Source: Acidovorax_G sp046289925
Lineage (GTDB): Bacteria; Pseudomonadota; Gammaproteobacteria; Burkholderiales; Burkholderiaceae_C
DNA: 8,965 nt
Assembly: GCA_046289925.1 (NCBI GenBank)
Contig: JBKBUN010000134.1
Span: forward strand, 1 to 8,965
Direction of reading: 5' to 3'
Shown piece after piece: positions 1-6,026 of this stretch. A program made the translations under genes and the position numbers. Numbering within the stretch: the stretch's first letter is position 1; each line of letters starts with the position of its first letter. The notes under the pieces were generated by a model that saw nothing but the letters and a program-made list of their open reading frames with translations, was not told where the DNA came from and searched no databases.

Positions 1-306
1 TCGGCGCTGGTGTCGTACCTGCGGCAGCTGCCACCTGCGCCCGGCGAGGCCGCCGCAGTGCAGTGGCCACTGCTACAGCGCGTGCGCTATGGCCTGGGCT
101 GGGACACGGACGCCGCGGCGCGCATCGACCACCGCCGCCCGCCGCCCCGCAGTGCCGGGGTGACCGTATCGCCACCCGACAGGCTGGCTTTGCAATGCAG
201 TGGCTGCGGGCTTGTCTGGCCGAACACCTGGCCAGCCGCTTGGCAAGACACGCCTGACGCCACCGGACTTGAACAACCCATGCGGCTGCACACCGCGCAG
301 CCATGA
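1..306 (+). CDS. C-terminal fragment of an unidentified protein, possibly a c-type cytochrome
   Basis: An open frame runs from the first base of the window to the TGA at 304-306, so the start lies upstream. The first residues read SALVSYLRQLPPAPG, which resembles the last helix of many class I cytochromes c (the 'YL..LPP' ending), but no heme motif is inside the window and this similarity is weak. The remaining roughly 85 residues are not recognised. They include a CSGC pair around residues 67-70 and many Pro and Arg. G/C at third positions is strong over the first 55 or so codons and clearly lower after about base 180. The tail may therefore be a divergent extension or follow a frameshift. 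The gene converges on the cupredoxin gene with 15 bases between the stops. Confidence 0.4.
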   Translation, partial: SALVSYLRQLPPAPGEAAAVQWPLLQRVRYGLGWDTDAAARIDHRRPPPRSAGVTVSPPDRLALQCSGCGLVWPNTWPAAWQDTPDATGLEQPMRLHTAQP

Positions 307-314
307 GGCTGCGC
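295..314. terminator. Perfect 8-bp hairpin between convergent genes
   Basis: GCGCAGCC at 295-302 pairs perfectly with GGCTGCGC at 307-314 around a four-base loop that contains most of the upstream gene's TGA. It lies exactly where the plus-strand gene and the minus-strand cupredoxin operon meet. No T-run follows on either strand, so it is not a textbook intrinsic terminator. It could still stall polymerase or protect 3' ends in both directions. Confidence 0.35.
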
Positions 315-321
315 AGCACCG

Positions 322-966
322 TCAGCGGCGGCGACGCGGCACCACGCTGAGCTGCACGCTCTCCAGCACCGGGGTGGCCGACACCTGTACCGTACGGCGC
401 GGCACATCCACAAGCTGGTCGGCCTGCCACACCCGCAACTGTGCGGGGCCATCGGGCACGCCGCTCAAACGTGCGATGCCGTCGGCGTCGGTCTTCACCG
501 TCCAGGCCGAGTCGGTGACGAACACATGCCCGCGCATCGAGCCGTGCAGATGACAGCCCAGCAGCACCACGCCGACCTGGTCGAAGCGCACCTCGGCCTG
601 GTCGCTGGCCCGACCCTCGGTCTTGCCGGCCAGACGCAGCTCAAAGCCCGCCGAATCGGGCACGCCAGGGGCGCTGACCGAGGTGCCGCGCACATGGTGG
701 TCCCAGCGGTCTAGGTTGGTAAAACGCACCTTGGTGCCGGGCGCCACCACCGTGACCTGGGGCACAAAACGCATGCGCTCCTGCTCGATCACGGGCGCGG
801 CTGGCAGCAGCGCAGCAGGCGCAGTGGCTGCGCCCGTGGGGTACAACACCACCACGGCGTCTTGCACCGGACGGCCATCGCGGTCCAGCACCTGCACCTG
901 CACATTTCCGGCGATTGTGCTTGATAACCAAGCACAAGCAGCTATCAAAACAATAGCGTTCCGCAT
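322..966 (-). CDS. Exported cupredoxin-like protein (methylamine-utilization/plastocyanin type)
   Basis: This is a 214-residue exported copper-protein candidate. Residues 1-20 form a signal peptide ending near STIAG. Residues 21-45 resemble the start of a carboxypeptidase-regulatory/Ig-like fold (VQVLDRDGRPVQDAVV). A cupredoxin domain follows at about 65-152, with likely type-1 copper ligands His90 or His91 (RWDHHVRG), Cys138, His141 and Met144 in GCHLHGSMRG. The tail (153-210) looks like a second small beta domain ending in four arginines. The C-x2-H-x2-M spacing is typical of the family often labelled 'methylamine utilization protein'; no amine-oxidation genes are visible, so that name should not be read as a function. 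The ATG lies six bases after the globin stop with no clear Shine-Dalgarno, which suggests translational coupling. Electron transfer in the periplasm is inferred. The signal peptide is largely encoded by an interspersed repeat. Confidence 0.85.
   Translation of the reverse strand: MRNAIVLIAACAWLSSTIAGNVQVQVLDRDGRPVQDAVVVLYPTGAATAPAALLPAAPVIEQERMRFVPQVTVVAPGTKVRFTNLDRWDHHVRGTSVSAPGVPDSAGFELRLAGKTEGRASDQAEVRFDQVGVVLLGCHLHGSMRGHVFVTDSAWTVKTDADGIARLSGVPDGPAQLRVWQADQLVDVPRRTVQVSATPVLESVQLSVVPRRRR
917..957 (-). repeat. Interspersed repeat copy 1, inside the cupredoxin signal-peptide codons
   Basis: On the plus strand this reads GTGCTT-N7-AAGCAC-AAGC followed by 18 bases ending AATAGC; GTGCTT and AAGCAC form a six-bp stem with a seven-base loop. 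The same arrangement, with identical spacing, recurs at 8755-8795. Read on the gene strand it encodes AIVLIAACAWLSST, most of the signal peptide. From memory, similar GCTATT...GCTGCTTG-stem-loop elements are abundant in Comamonadaceae genomes; this was not searched. Confidence 0.7.
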
Positions 967-972
967 GCCAAA

Positions 973-1446
973 TTACCGCAGGGTAATGATGTCGCGGTGC
1001 ATGGGGGCCAGCAGCGCCAGTAGCCGGTTCTGCTGTGCAAACGGGATGCGCTGCGCATCCATGGCCAACTGCAGCACCTCAACCAGCGCATTGAAATGCG
1101 CCTTGTTGATCTGCATGTCGGCATGGGCCGACTTCATGTCAGCACCTTCGTACTTGCAAGGGCCACCGGTCAGCTCGCAGATCTGGTCGGTCAGGCTGTC
1201 CTTGAGCGCCTGGGGCTTGGTGTCCTTGAAGTGGTCGCGGATGCGGGCGTCCTGCACCACGCGGTTGACGAAGTCGTCCATCAGCCGGGCAATGCCGGCT
1301 TTTTCGCCCAGGGCCTGGTACAGGCCTGCGGGCGCAACAGAAGCGGCCTGGGGCGCGGCCGGTGCAGCGGCTGCGGCCTGGGCCCATGCGGCGGGGGCGG
1401 CCACGCACAGCGCAGCCAGGGCCAGGGAACGGAGGGAGTGGGTCAT
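973..1446 (-). CDS. Exported group 1 truncated hemoglobin
   Basis: This 157-residue protein has a signal peptide (residues 1-23, ending AAWAQ), an Ala/Pro-rich linker to about residue 40, and a truncated globin domain from GLYQALG to the end. The family signature GGPCKYEGADMKSAHADM is intact, and His108 is the expected proximal heme ligand (F8). Known group 1 globins bind O2 or NO and many are cytosolic; a secreted form points to gas or NO chemistry, or heme handling, in the periplasm. The B10 position, Tyr in mycobacterial TrHbN, aligns to Val60 (DDFVNRVV). Cys90 and Cys97 could form a disulfide after export. The ATG at 1446 is preferred over an in-frame TTG at 1467 because it gives a compact signal peptide (MTHSLRSLALAAL); the ribosome site is weak. 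It is the second gene of a three-gene operon, 42 bases after the DUF3034 gene and six bases before the cupredoxin. Confidence 0.9.
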   Translation of the reverse strand: MTHSLRSLALAALCVAAPAAWAQAAAAAPAAPQAASVAPAGLYQALGEKAGIARLMDDFVNRVVQDARIRDHFKDTKPQALKDSLTDQICELTGGPCKYEGADMKSAHADMQINKAHFNALVEVLQLAMDAQRIPFAQQNRLLALLAPMHRDIITLR

Positions 1447-1488
1447 GGCAGAAATCTCATGAAGCAAAGAGCAAGGGCTGGTGCAGGC

Positions 1489-2442
1489 TCAGAAAGCCAC
1501 CTGGGCCGAGAGGTAGTAGCCGGTCTGGCGGCGCTGGTTGGTGATACCGGGCACGATGCGCCCCAGGTCCACGTAGGCCAGCGTGAGCGAGACATGCTTG
1601 TTGGGCGCCCAGGCGATGAACAAGTCCTTCCAGTCGTCTTCGCGCAGCGCCCCACCCAGCCCGGCGGCAGCGCCCAGGGCTTCGAGGTTGTTGGGCTTGA
1701 AGCGGTACTCGGCCCCCACGGCCAGATCTTTGCGCAGCAGGTAAGCCACCGAGAACTCGGGCTGCAGGCTGTAGCGGTCGCGCCCCGGCGCGGCCGAGCC
1801 AAAGCCCAGCAAGCCGTTCTGGTTGGCGCGGGTGTAGCGCAGCGTGCCGTTGAGCAGCAGACTCTTGTCGAGCAGCAGCTTGGTCGCACTCACGTACACG
1901 TCGGTACCCGAAGTGCGCGTGCCCAGAAAATCAAGCACCGACTGCAGCGAGCCCGGGCGCACGCGCTTGTGCTCCAGCCCCACGGCAATCTGGGGCATCC
2001 AGGTGTCGGCGTCCAAGATGGCATCGCCGGCCACCTTGACCTTCAGGCCCACGATGTCCATCTTGATGTGCTGACCCGGCGTTACGCCAAAGGGCGCGAT
2101 ACCGTTCAGTGCGATGGCGGGCGACGCGTCGAAGTCCTGGCGCGCCAGCGACAGCTCCACGCGGTCGTGCACCGACAGCGCCGCGCCATAGCCGGTGAGG
2201 CTGTAGTCTTGTGTGCCCGCCCGGGTCAGGTAGGCGCTACCGCCCACCTGGCCTTCCGTGGCATAGGTGCCTGTCACGGCCCAAGGGGTCAGGCCGCCAC
2301 CGGCCGAACCGCCAATGGTGCTCACGCCGCCCGTGAGCAGCAGTTTTCCAGAATCGGCGTGGGCCGTGCCCGCAGCGCAGAGCGCCATGCTGGCGCACAG
2401 GGCCAAAACGTGGGGGATCGTCATAAGGGAGGTCTTTCGCAA
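1489..2442 (-). CDS. DUF3034 family outer-membrane-type protein
   Basis: About 317 residues resembling the DUF3034 family, recognised by GKLLLTGGVSTIGGSAGGG near the mature N-terminus, a YGAALSVHDRVELSLARQ segment, VYVSATKLLLDKSLLLNGT in the middle, and HVSLTLAYVDLGRIV before the end. The mature part is rich in alternating polar/hydrophobic beta strands and ends in VAF; a terminal Phe is characteristic of outer-membrane beta-barrels. The family function is unknown; a porin-like or surface role is inferred. Start choice is ambiguous. The TTG at 2442 gives an n-region with Arg-Lys (MRKTSL) and a good signal peptide ending TAHA. The ATG at 2424 lacks any positive charge. Neither has a Shine-Dalgarno; the six bases just upstream of the ATG (CTCCCT) are the wrong strand for one. 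The putative ECF promoter lies just upstream, making this the first gene of the operon with globin and cupredoxin. Confidence 0.88.
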   Translation of the reverse strand: MRKTSLMTIPHVLALCASMALCAAGTAHADSGKLLLTGGVSTIGGSAGGGLTPWAVTGTYATEGQVGGSAYLTRAGTQDYSLTGYGAALSVHDRVELSLARQDFDASPAIALNGIAPFGVTPGQHIKMDIVGLKVKVAGDAILDADTWMPQIAVGLEHKRVRPGSLQSVLDFLGTRTSGTDVYVSATKLLLDKSLLLNGTLRYTRANQNGLLGFGSAAPGRDRYSLQPEFSVAYLLRKDLAVGAEYRFKPNNLEALGAAAGLGGALREDDWKDLFIAWAPNKHVSLTLAYVDLGRIVPGITNQRRQTGYYLSAQVAF

Positions 2443-2473
2443 GTGTGGGTGGATGTTCAGGTCATTCCACCGT

Positions 2474-2502
2474 GGATACGCAAGCCCGCAAACATTTGGA
2501 TG
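2474..2502 (-). promoter_or_regulatory. Putative ECF-sigma promoter of the DUF3034-globin-cupredoxin operon
   Basis: On the minus strand, -35 CATCC (2502-2498) and -10 CGTATCC (2480-2474) are separated by 17 bases. The flanks GCATCCAAA and GCTTGCGTATCC are identical to those of the plus-strand site before the cytochrome c gene. The expected transcription start near 2467 leaves a leader of about 25 bases to the TTG at 2442, or about 43 to the ATG at 2424. The shared motif is seen directly; its recognition by the adjacent sigma factor is inferred. Confidence 0.65.
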
Positions 2503-2603
2503 CCATTACCCAAGTAGGCTGCTCGGCTATGGACCCGTACCGACCACGCCCAGGCGGCGGGCATGCACGCTTGCCGCAGCGCAGTGGCTTCGCCCCGGCC
2601 GGA

Positions 2604-3389
2604 TCAGAGCATGCGCTCGATCAGCGCACCCTTGAACAGCACCGGCCCGGTGGGCCCGCGCTCACTGGGCACGCCACCGCGGGGTTCCAGGCTGATGGCC
2701 AGCGCCGGCACGCCGCGCACCGCGCTCGGCGTGGCCGGCAGGCGCAGCACGCGGTCTTCGCCCAGCACGCCCAGCGAACGCGGTGCGCCCGAAGGCGGCA
2801 GCGCCCACAGCTGCAAGGAACGATCGCTGGCCTCGCGGAAGCTGCCCACGCGCTGCAGTTCCAGCTGGCCGCGCCGCTCGTCAAAGGTCACCAGCATCGA
2901 GGCCGCGTCCCGCTCGTCCTGCAGCACGGCCACGTACTGGATCTTGGGCGTGGCAGCCAGTTCGCGCTGCAGTTGCGCAATCTGCGCGGCGGCCAGTTCG
3001 CGCACCTGCTGGGTGGCCAGAACGCCCGCCACCACCGCCACCACGGTCGCAAAAGCCCCTGTGGCCGCCGCGCCACGCCACCAGCCCAGCCGGTGCCACC
3101 AGTCCGTGGGCGCGGCCGGGGTCTGCGCGGCAAGGCGCTGGCGTTCGGCGGCGTCCTCGTTGCGCAACTGGATCTGGATGCGCTGCCACACCAGCGGGTC
3201 GGGCGCGACCGCGGTCTGCAGCTCAGCCAGGCCCGCCAAGTGGGCATGCCAGCGCCAGGCGGTGGCGCGCACGTGCGGATAGTCGCGGGCCACAGATTCA
3301 AAGCGGCGGCGCGCGCCGCTGCGCAGCGTACCCAGCGCGTAGGCGGCCGCCAAGCGGTCGAGCAGTTCAGGGTGTTGGTGCCAGGCCAT
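2604..3389 (-). CDS. RskA-like membrane anti-sigma factor
   Basis: A 261-residue protein with the layout of the RskA (anti-sigma-K) family. Residues 1-75 form a helical cytosolic sigma-binding region beginning HPELLDRLAAAYALGTL. A single transmembrane segment lies at about 107-125 (GAAATGAFATVVAVVAGVLA), followed by a coiled stretch (QQVRELAAAQIAQLQREL). The periplasmic RskA domain spans about 150-255, with AVLQDERDAASMLVTFD and LWALPPSGAPRSLG. No zinc-binding HxxxCxxC motif is present. It should hold the sigma factor at the inner membrane until an envelope signal triggers release, probably by regulated proteolysis as for known RskA proteins. The start ATG at 3389 is set by an excellent ribosome site, GAGGAG at 3396-3401, which overlaps the sigma gene's TGA and sits six bases before the ATG. 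The two genes are thus cotranscribed and probably translationally coupled. Confidence 0.88.
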   Translation of the reverse strand: MAWHQHPELLDRLAAAYALGTLRSGARRRFESVARDYPHVRATAWRWHAHLAGLAELQTAVAPDPLVWQRIQIQLRNEDAAERQRLAAQTPAAPTDWWHRLGWWRGAAATGAFATVVAVVAGVLATQQVRELAAAQIAQLQRELAATPKIQYVAVLQDERDAASMLVTFDERRGQLELQRVGSFREASDRSLQLWALPPSGAPRSLGVLGEDRVLRLPATPSAVRGVPALAISLEPRGGVPSERGPTGPVLFKGALIERML

Positions 3390-3399
3390 GGTGCGCTCC

Positions 3400-3975
3400 T
3401 CAGGCGTAGCGCGCCATGCACTGGCGCAGTTGTTCCAGCCCGCGGCGGATCCAGCTCTTGACGGTGCCCAGCGGCAGCTTGAGCTGCTCGGACAGCTCGC
3501 CATGGCTCATATCGCGCAGATAGGCCAGGCTCACCACCTCGCGCTGACGCTGCTCCAGACGGCCCAAGCACTGGTGCAACACCACGGCCTGCTGGCTGGC
3601 CTCGGCCACGTCCTGCGGCGAGGCTTCTTCGGCCTGTAACTGCTCGGCGTGGGTGTCGTCGAAGACGTCGGTCAGCTCGGCGCGCTCGGCCGTGCGGCGG
3701 CGCAGCGCATCGAGCGCGCGGCTGCGCACGATCAGGCCCATCCAGGCCAGCGGAGGGCTCAGGGCTGCGCGGTAGCTGCCTGCGCTGCGCCAGATGGTGA
3801 CAAAGGCCTCCTGCAGCACGTCTTCGGCCAGGCTGCGCTCACGCACCACTTTCAGGGCCAGGCCATACAGGCGCGATGACACGCGCTCGTACAACTCCTG
3901 CAGGGCGCGCTCCTCTCGGGCGGCCACGCGGTCGATCAAGATCATCAGCTCTTCTTCGGGGTTGCGGGTGCTCAT
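3400..3975 (-). CDS. ECF-type RNA polymerase sigma factor (SigK-like, paired with RskA-type anti-sigma)
   Basis: A 191-residue two-domain sigma factor. Region 2 spans about 25-93 and contains ERSLAEDVLQEAFVTIWRSA, followed by LAWMGLIVRSRALDALRRR. A short acidic linker (100-128) leads to region 4 at about 135-188, with LEQRQREVVSLAYLRDMSHG and the helix-turn-helix LSEQLKLPLGTVKSWIRRGL. Regions 1 and 3 are absent, as in ECF sigmas. The ATG at 3975 (MSTRNPEEELM) fits the usual family start; an upstream in-frame ATG at 4089 would add an unlikely 38-residue extension across the promoter region. No strong Shine-Dalgarno is visible. The anti-sigma gene follows immediately. A promoter resembling the other two candidate targets precedes the gene, so autoregulation is likely. 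The inducing signal cannot be read from sequence. Confidence 0.9.
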   Translation of the reverse strand: MSTRNPEEELMILIDRVAAREERALQELYERVSSRLYGLALKVVRERSLAEDVLQEAFVTIWRSAGSYRAALSPPLAWMGLIVRSRALDALRRRTAERAELTDVFDDTHAEQLQAEEASPQDVAEASQQAVVLHQCLGRLEQRQREVVSLAYLRDMSHGELSEQLKLPLGTVKSWIRRGLEQLRQCMARYA

Positions 3976-4031
3976 GCGCCCATTGTGCGGCAGGGTGTCG
4001 GCCTGACCGAGACAGTCGGCCTTGCACTCAA

Positions 4032-4061
4032 GGAGTACGCGGCCGTGCGGCACGCAGATGC
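4032..4061 (-). promoter_or_regulatory. Putative autoregulatory ECF promoter of the sigma/anti-sigma pair
   Basis: On the minus strand, GCATCT (4061-4056) and CGTACTCC (4039-4032) are separated by 16 bases, closely matching the stronger sites at 4087-4114 and 2474-2502. The expected start near 4025 leaves about 50 bases to the sigma ATG at 3975. It stands back to back with the cytochrome c promoter, the two -35 elements lying 26 bases apart. The match is weaker (CATCT for CATCC, CGTACTC for CGTATCC), hence the lower confidence. Confidence 0.45.
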
Positions 4062-4086
4062 AGTACCCGAGTGCCCCAGGCGGCTG

Positions 4087-4114
4087 CATCCAAAATCCGC
4101 GAGCTTGCGTATCC
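4087..4114 (+). promoter_or_regulatory. Putative ECF-sigma promoter of the cytochrome c gene
   Basis: CATCC at 4087-4091 and CGTATCC at 4108-4114 are separated by 16 bases. The flanking GCATCCAAA and GCTTGCGTATCC are shared with the operon promoter at 2474-2502. A start near 4120 would give a leader of about 65 bases before the ATG at 4185. The -35 core resembles the CCATCC element described for mycobacterial SigK, whose sigma is also controlled by RskA; this resemblance is from memory. Confidence 0.65.
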
Positions 4115-4184
4115 TGCGCAGGAGGGCCTGCAGCCTGGGCGATGCGTCCGCGCCAGCCTCCAGCCCACCAGAAAAGCCTGATCT

Positions 4185-4703
4185 ATGCCCCTGTGCCGCA
4201 CCGCCAGCGTACCCGCCAATGCCCAACTCTTGCACAGCAGCCGGCAGTGGTCTGCCACGGCCGCCACGGCTGTCGCCAGCGGTCCAGCCCTGCGCCGGGC
4301 GGTCTGGGCGGGGTACAGCGCGCTGTTGGGGGGCTTGCTGCTGGCGCTGCCAGCCAGCGCGCAGACGGCTGCCATCCACGCAGGCTCTGTGGAACGCGGG
4401 CGTGCGGTGTACCAGGCCGAATGCGCCATGTGCCACCACCCCGACCGCCACATGGAGGGCCCGCGGCACCGCGGGGTGCTGGGGCGACGCGCCGGGGCGT
4501 TGAAGGACTACCCATATTCACCCGCACTGCGCAACAGCCGCGTGCTCTGGACCCGGGCCACGCTCAAAGCCTGGCTTGAAGACCCCGAGGCGCTGATTCC
4601 GGGTCAGCTGATGGACGTGCGGCTGGAAAGCGCCCAGGACCGCGAAGACGTGGTGGCCTACCTGGCCACGCTGCGCGAGCCGGCGCGAACACCGCCGCGC
4701 TGA
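4185..4703 (+). CDS. Exported monoheme c-type cytochrome
   Basis: A 172-residue class I cytochrome c. The heme-binding CAMCH motif places thioether cysteines at 80 and 83 and the proximal ligand at His84. The likely distal ligand is Met143 in LIPGQLMDVRLESAQDREDV, followed by the usual last helix VVAYLATLRE. An unusually long N-terminus (about 36 residues) precedes the hydrophobic segment WAGYSALLGGLLLALPASAQ, which ends in a signal-peptidase-like ASA site near residue 59. The true start could therefore be downstream, for example the in-frame TTG codon at residue 16; the ATG at 4185 has no obvious Shine-Dalgarno. The role is periplasmic electron transfer, partner unknown. A promoter motif shared with the cupredoxin/globin operon suggests co-regulation. 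The gene converges on the lactate-type dehydrogenase with 33 bases between stops and no convincing terminator. Confidence 0.88.
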   Translation: MPLCRTASVPANAQLLHSSRQWSATAATAVASGPALRRAVWAGYSALLGGLLLALPASAQTAAIHAGSVERGRAVYQAECAMCHHPDRHMEGPRHRGVLGRRAGALKDYPYSPALRNSRVLWTRATLKAWLEDPEALIPGQLMDVRLESAQDREDVVAYLATLREPARTPPR

Positions 4704-4736
4704 GCCTGAGCCTTGGCTCGACCGCCGTGCAGCCTG

Positions 4737-5903
4737 TCAGGCCGTGGGGTAGGTTCCGGGCAGCAGGATGCTGCGGTCCACCCGGTCGTTCTGGGTGTGG
4801 CCGAAAAACGCCATGGTGATATCGAGCTCTTTCTGGATGATCTGCAGCGCCCGGGTGACGCCGGCCTCGCCGTACGCCCCCAGGCCATACAAAAAGGCCC
4901 GGCCGATCAGCGTGCCCCGCGCGCCCAGCGCACGGGCCTTGAGCACGTCCTGCCCGCTGCGGATGCCCCCATCCATCCAGACCTCGATGTCGCGGCCCAC
5001 GGCCTCGACAATCGCGGGCAGCGCCGTAATCGACGAGGGTGCGCCGTCAAGCTGCCGGCCGCCGTGGTTGCTCACGATCAACGCATCGGCACCACTCTCG
5101 ACCGCCAGGCGCGCGTCTTCCGCGTCCATGATGCCCTTGAGGATCAGCGTGCCGCCCCAGCGCTTCTTGATCCACTCCACGTCCTTCCAATTGAGCTGGG
5201 GGTCAAACTGCTCGGCGGTCCAGGACGATAGCGAGGACAGGTCGCCCACGCCCTTGGCATGCCCGACGATGTTGCCGAAGGTGCGCCGCGGCGTGCCCAG
5301 CATGCCCAGGCACCAGCGCGGCTTGGTCGCCAGGTTGACCAGGTTGCGCAGCGTGGGCTTGGGCGGGGCCGACAGGCCGTTCTTGATGTCCTTGTGCCGC
5401 TGCCCGAGGATCTGCAAATCCAGCGTGAGCTGCAGCGCCGAGCAGTTCGCAGCCTTGGCGCGGTCGATCAGGCGTTCGATGAAGTCGCGGTCGCGCATGA
5501 CATACACCTGGAACCAGAACGGGTGGCGCCCCGTGTGCTCGGCCACGTCTTCGATGGAGCAGATGCTCATGGTCGAGAGCGTGAACGGCACGCCGAAGGC
5601 CTTGGCCGCACGGGCGGCCAGGATCTCGCCGTCGGCATGCTGCATGCCGGTGAGCCCCGTGGGCGCAATCGCCACCGGCATGGCCACCTCCTGGCCCACC
5701 ATGGTGGTGCGGGTGCTGCGGCCTTCCATGTTCACGGCCACCCGCTGGCGCAGCTTGATGCGCTGAAAATCGGCCTCGTTGGCGCGGTAGGTGCCTTCGG
5801 TGTACGAACCCGAATCGGCATAGTCGTAGAACATGCGCGGCACGCGACGCTGGGCCACACGGCGCAGGTCTTCGATGCAGGTGATCTTGGAGAGGTCAGG
5901 CAC
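4737..5903 (-). CDS. lldD: FMN-dependent alpha-hydroxy-acid dehydrogenase (L-lactate dehydrogenase type)
   Basis: A 388-residue TIM-barrel flavoprotein of the LldD/glycolate-oxidase family (E. coli LldD is 396). It oxidises a 2-hydroxy acid, most likely L-lactate to pyruvate, passing electrons to the respiratory chain. Key features: RMFYDYADSGSYTE at 23-36 (active-site Tyr), PVAIAPTGLTGMQHADGE at 76-93, FWFQVYVM at 129-136, LTLDLQILGQRHKDIKNG at 159-176, the flavin Lys256 in LILKGI, the catalytic base His280 in SNHGGRQLDG with Arg283, and the FMN-phosphate loop DGGIRSGQD at 311-319. The GTG at 5903 is the chosen start because GGAG at 5910-5913 lies six bases upstream and the product matches the usual LldD N-terminus; a longer frame reaches 6020. 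Substrate specificity between lactate, glycolate and mandelate is not settled by sequence alone. It is transcribed alone or from the cyclase gene 123 bases upstream. Confidence 0.93.
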   Translation of the reverse strand: MPDLSKITCIEDLRRVAQRRVPRMFYDYADSGSYTEGTYRANEADFQRIKLRQRVAVNMEGRSTRTTMVGQEVAMPVAIAPTGLTGMQHADGEILAARAAKAFGVPFTLSTMSICSIEDVAEHTGRHPFWFQVYVMRDRDFIERLIDRAKAANCSALQLTLDLQILGQRHKDIKNGLSAPPKPTLRNLVNLATKPRWCLGMLGTPRRTFGNIVGHAKGVGDLSSLSSWTAEQFDPQLNWKDVEWIKKRWGGTLILKGIMDAEDARLAVESGADALIVSNHGGRQLDGAPSSITALPAIVEAVGRDIEVWMDGGIRSGQDVLKARALGARGTLIGRAFLYGLGAYGEAGVTRALQIIQKELDITMAFFGHTQNDRVDRSILLPGTYPTA

Positions 5904-6026
5904 AAGAGGCTCCGGTCGAACAGCAACAGCGCCGCATCGTAGGGCGGCGCGGCCCAGCCGGCCATCAAATTTATTTCGTGGGTCTGCAACAAATTTGCAG
6001 CCCCCACGGTGCGCAAGCACCAGGGG
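5904..6026. other. Intergenic region upstream of the lactate-type dehydrogenase
   Basis: This spacer contains the only notably AT-rich patch nearby (about 5963-5996), a place where a promoter for the minus-strand dehydrogenase gene could lie. CTGCAA-N5-TTGCAG at 5984-6000 is a six-bp inverted repeat that could be an operator or a weak hairpin behind the cyclase gene. No good -35/-10 pair could be assigned, and the ECF motif seen elsewhere in the window is absent. Confidence 0.3.

Noticed and set aside
924..966. A lipobox (IAAC, Cys11) making the cupredoxin a lipoprotein
   Set aside because: A cysteine at residue 11 leaves too short a hydrophobic segment. The hydrophobic run continues past it to a conventional cleavage site near residue 20.
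1096..2517. A 473-codon plus-strand open frame across the globin and DUF3034 genes
   Set aside because: It is low-complexity Gly/Arg/His/Gln sequence crossing two well-supported minus-strand genes and their promoter.
2427..3461. A long plus-strand open frame from 2445, preceded by a purine-rich GGGAGG resembling a ribosome site
   Set aside because: It is antisense to the anti-sigma gene, rich in Arg, Gln, His and Gly without domain features, and typical of open shadow frames in GC-rich DNA. The opposite strand encodes a recognisable family.
4120..4179. A perfect AGGAGG at 4120-4125 that might start a longer cytochrome c or a leader peptide
   Set aside because: In the cytochrome frame a TGA at 4179-4181 blocks any extension. 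The nearest ATG (4142) is too far and in another frame, and the predicted transcript begins about at this site.
4704..4742. GAGCC-TT-GGCTC and GCCTGA...TCAGGC as a bidirectional terminator between the cytochrome c and dehydrogenase genes
   Set aside because: The loop is too small or the arms too short and far apart, with no T-run. Such pairs arise readily in GC-rich sequence.
4737..6020. The longer 427-residue version of the hydroxy-acid dehydrogenase
   Set aside because: The extra 39 residues cover the intergenic region, resemble no family sequence, and ignore the well-spaced GGAG before the GTG at 5903.
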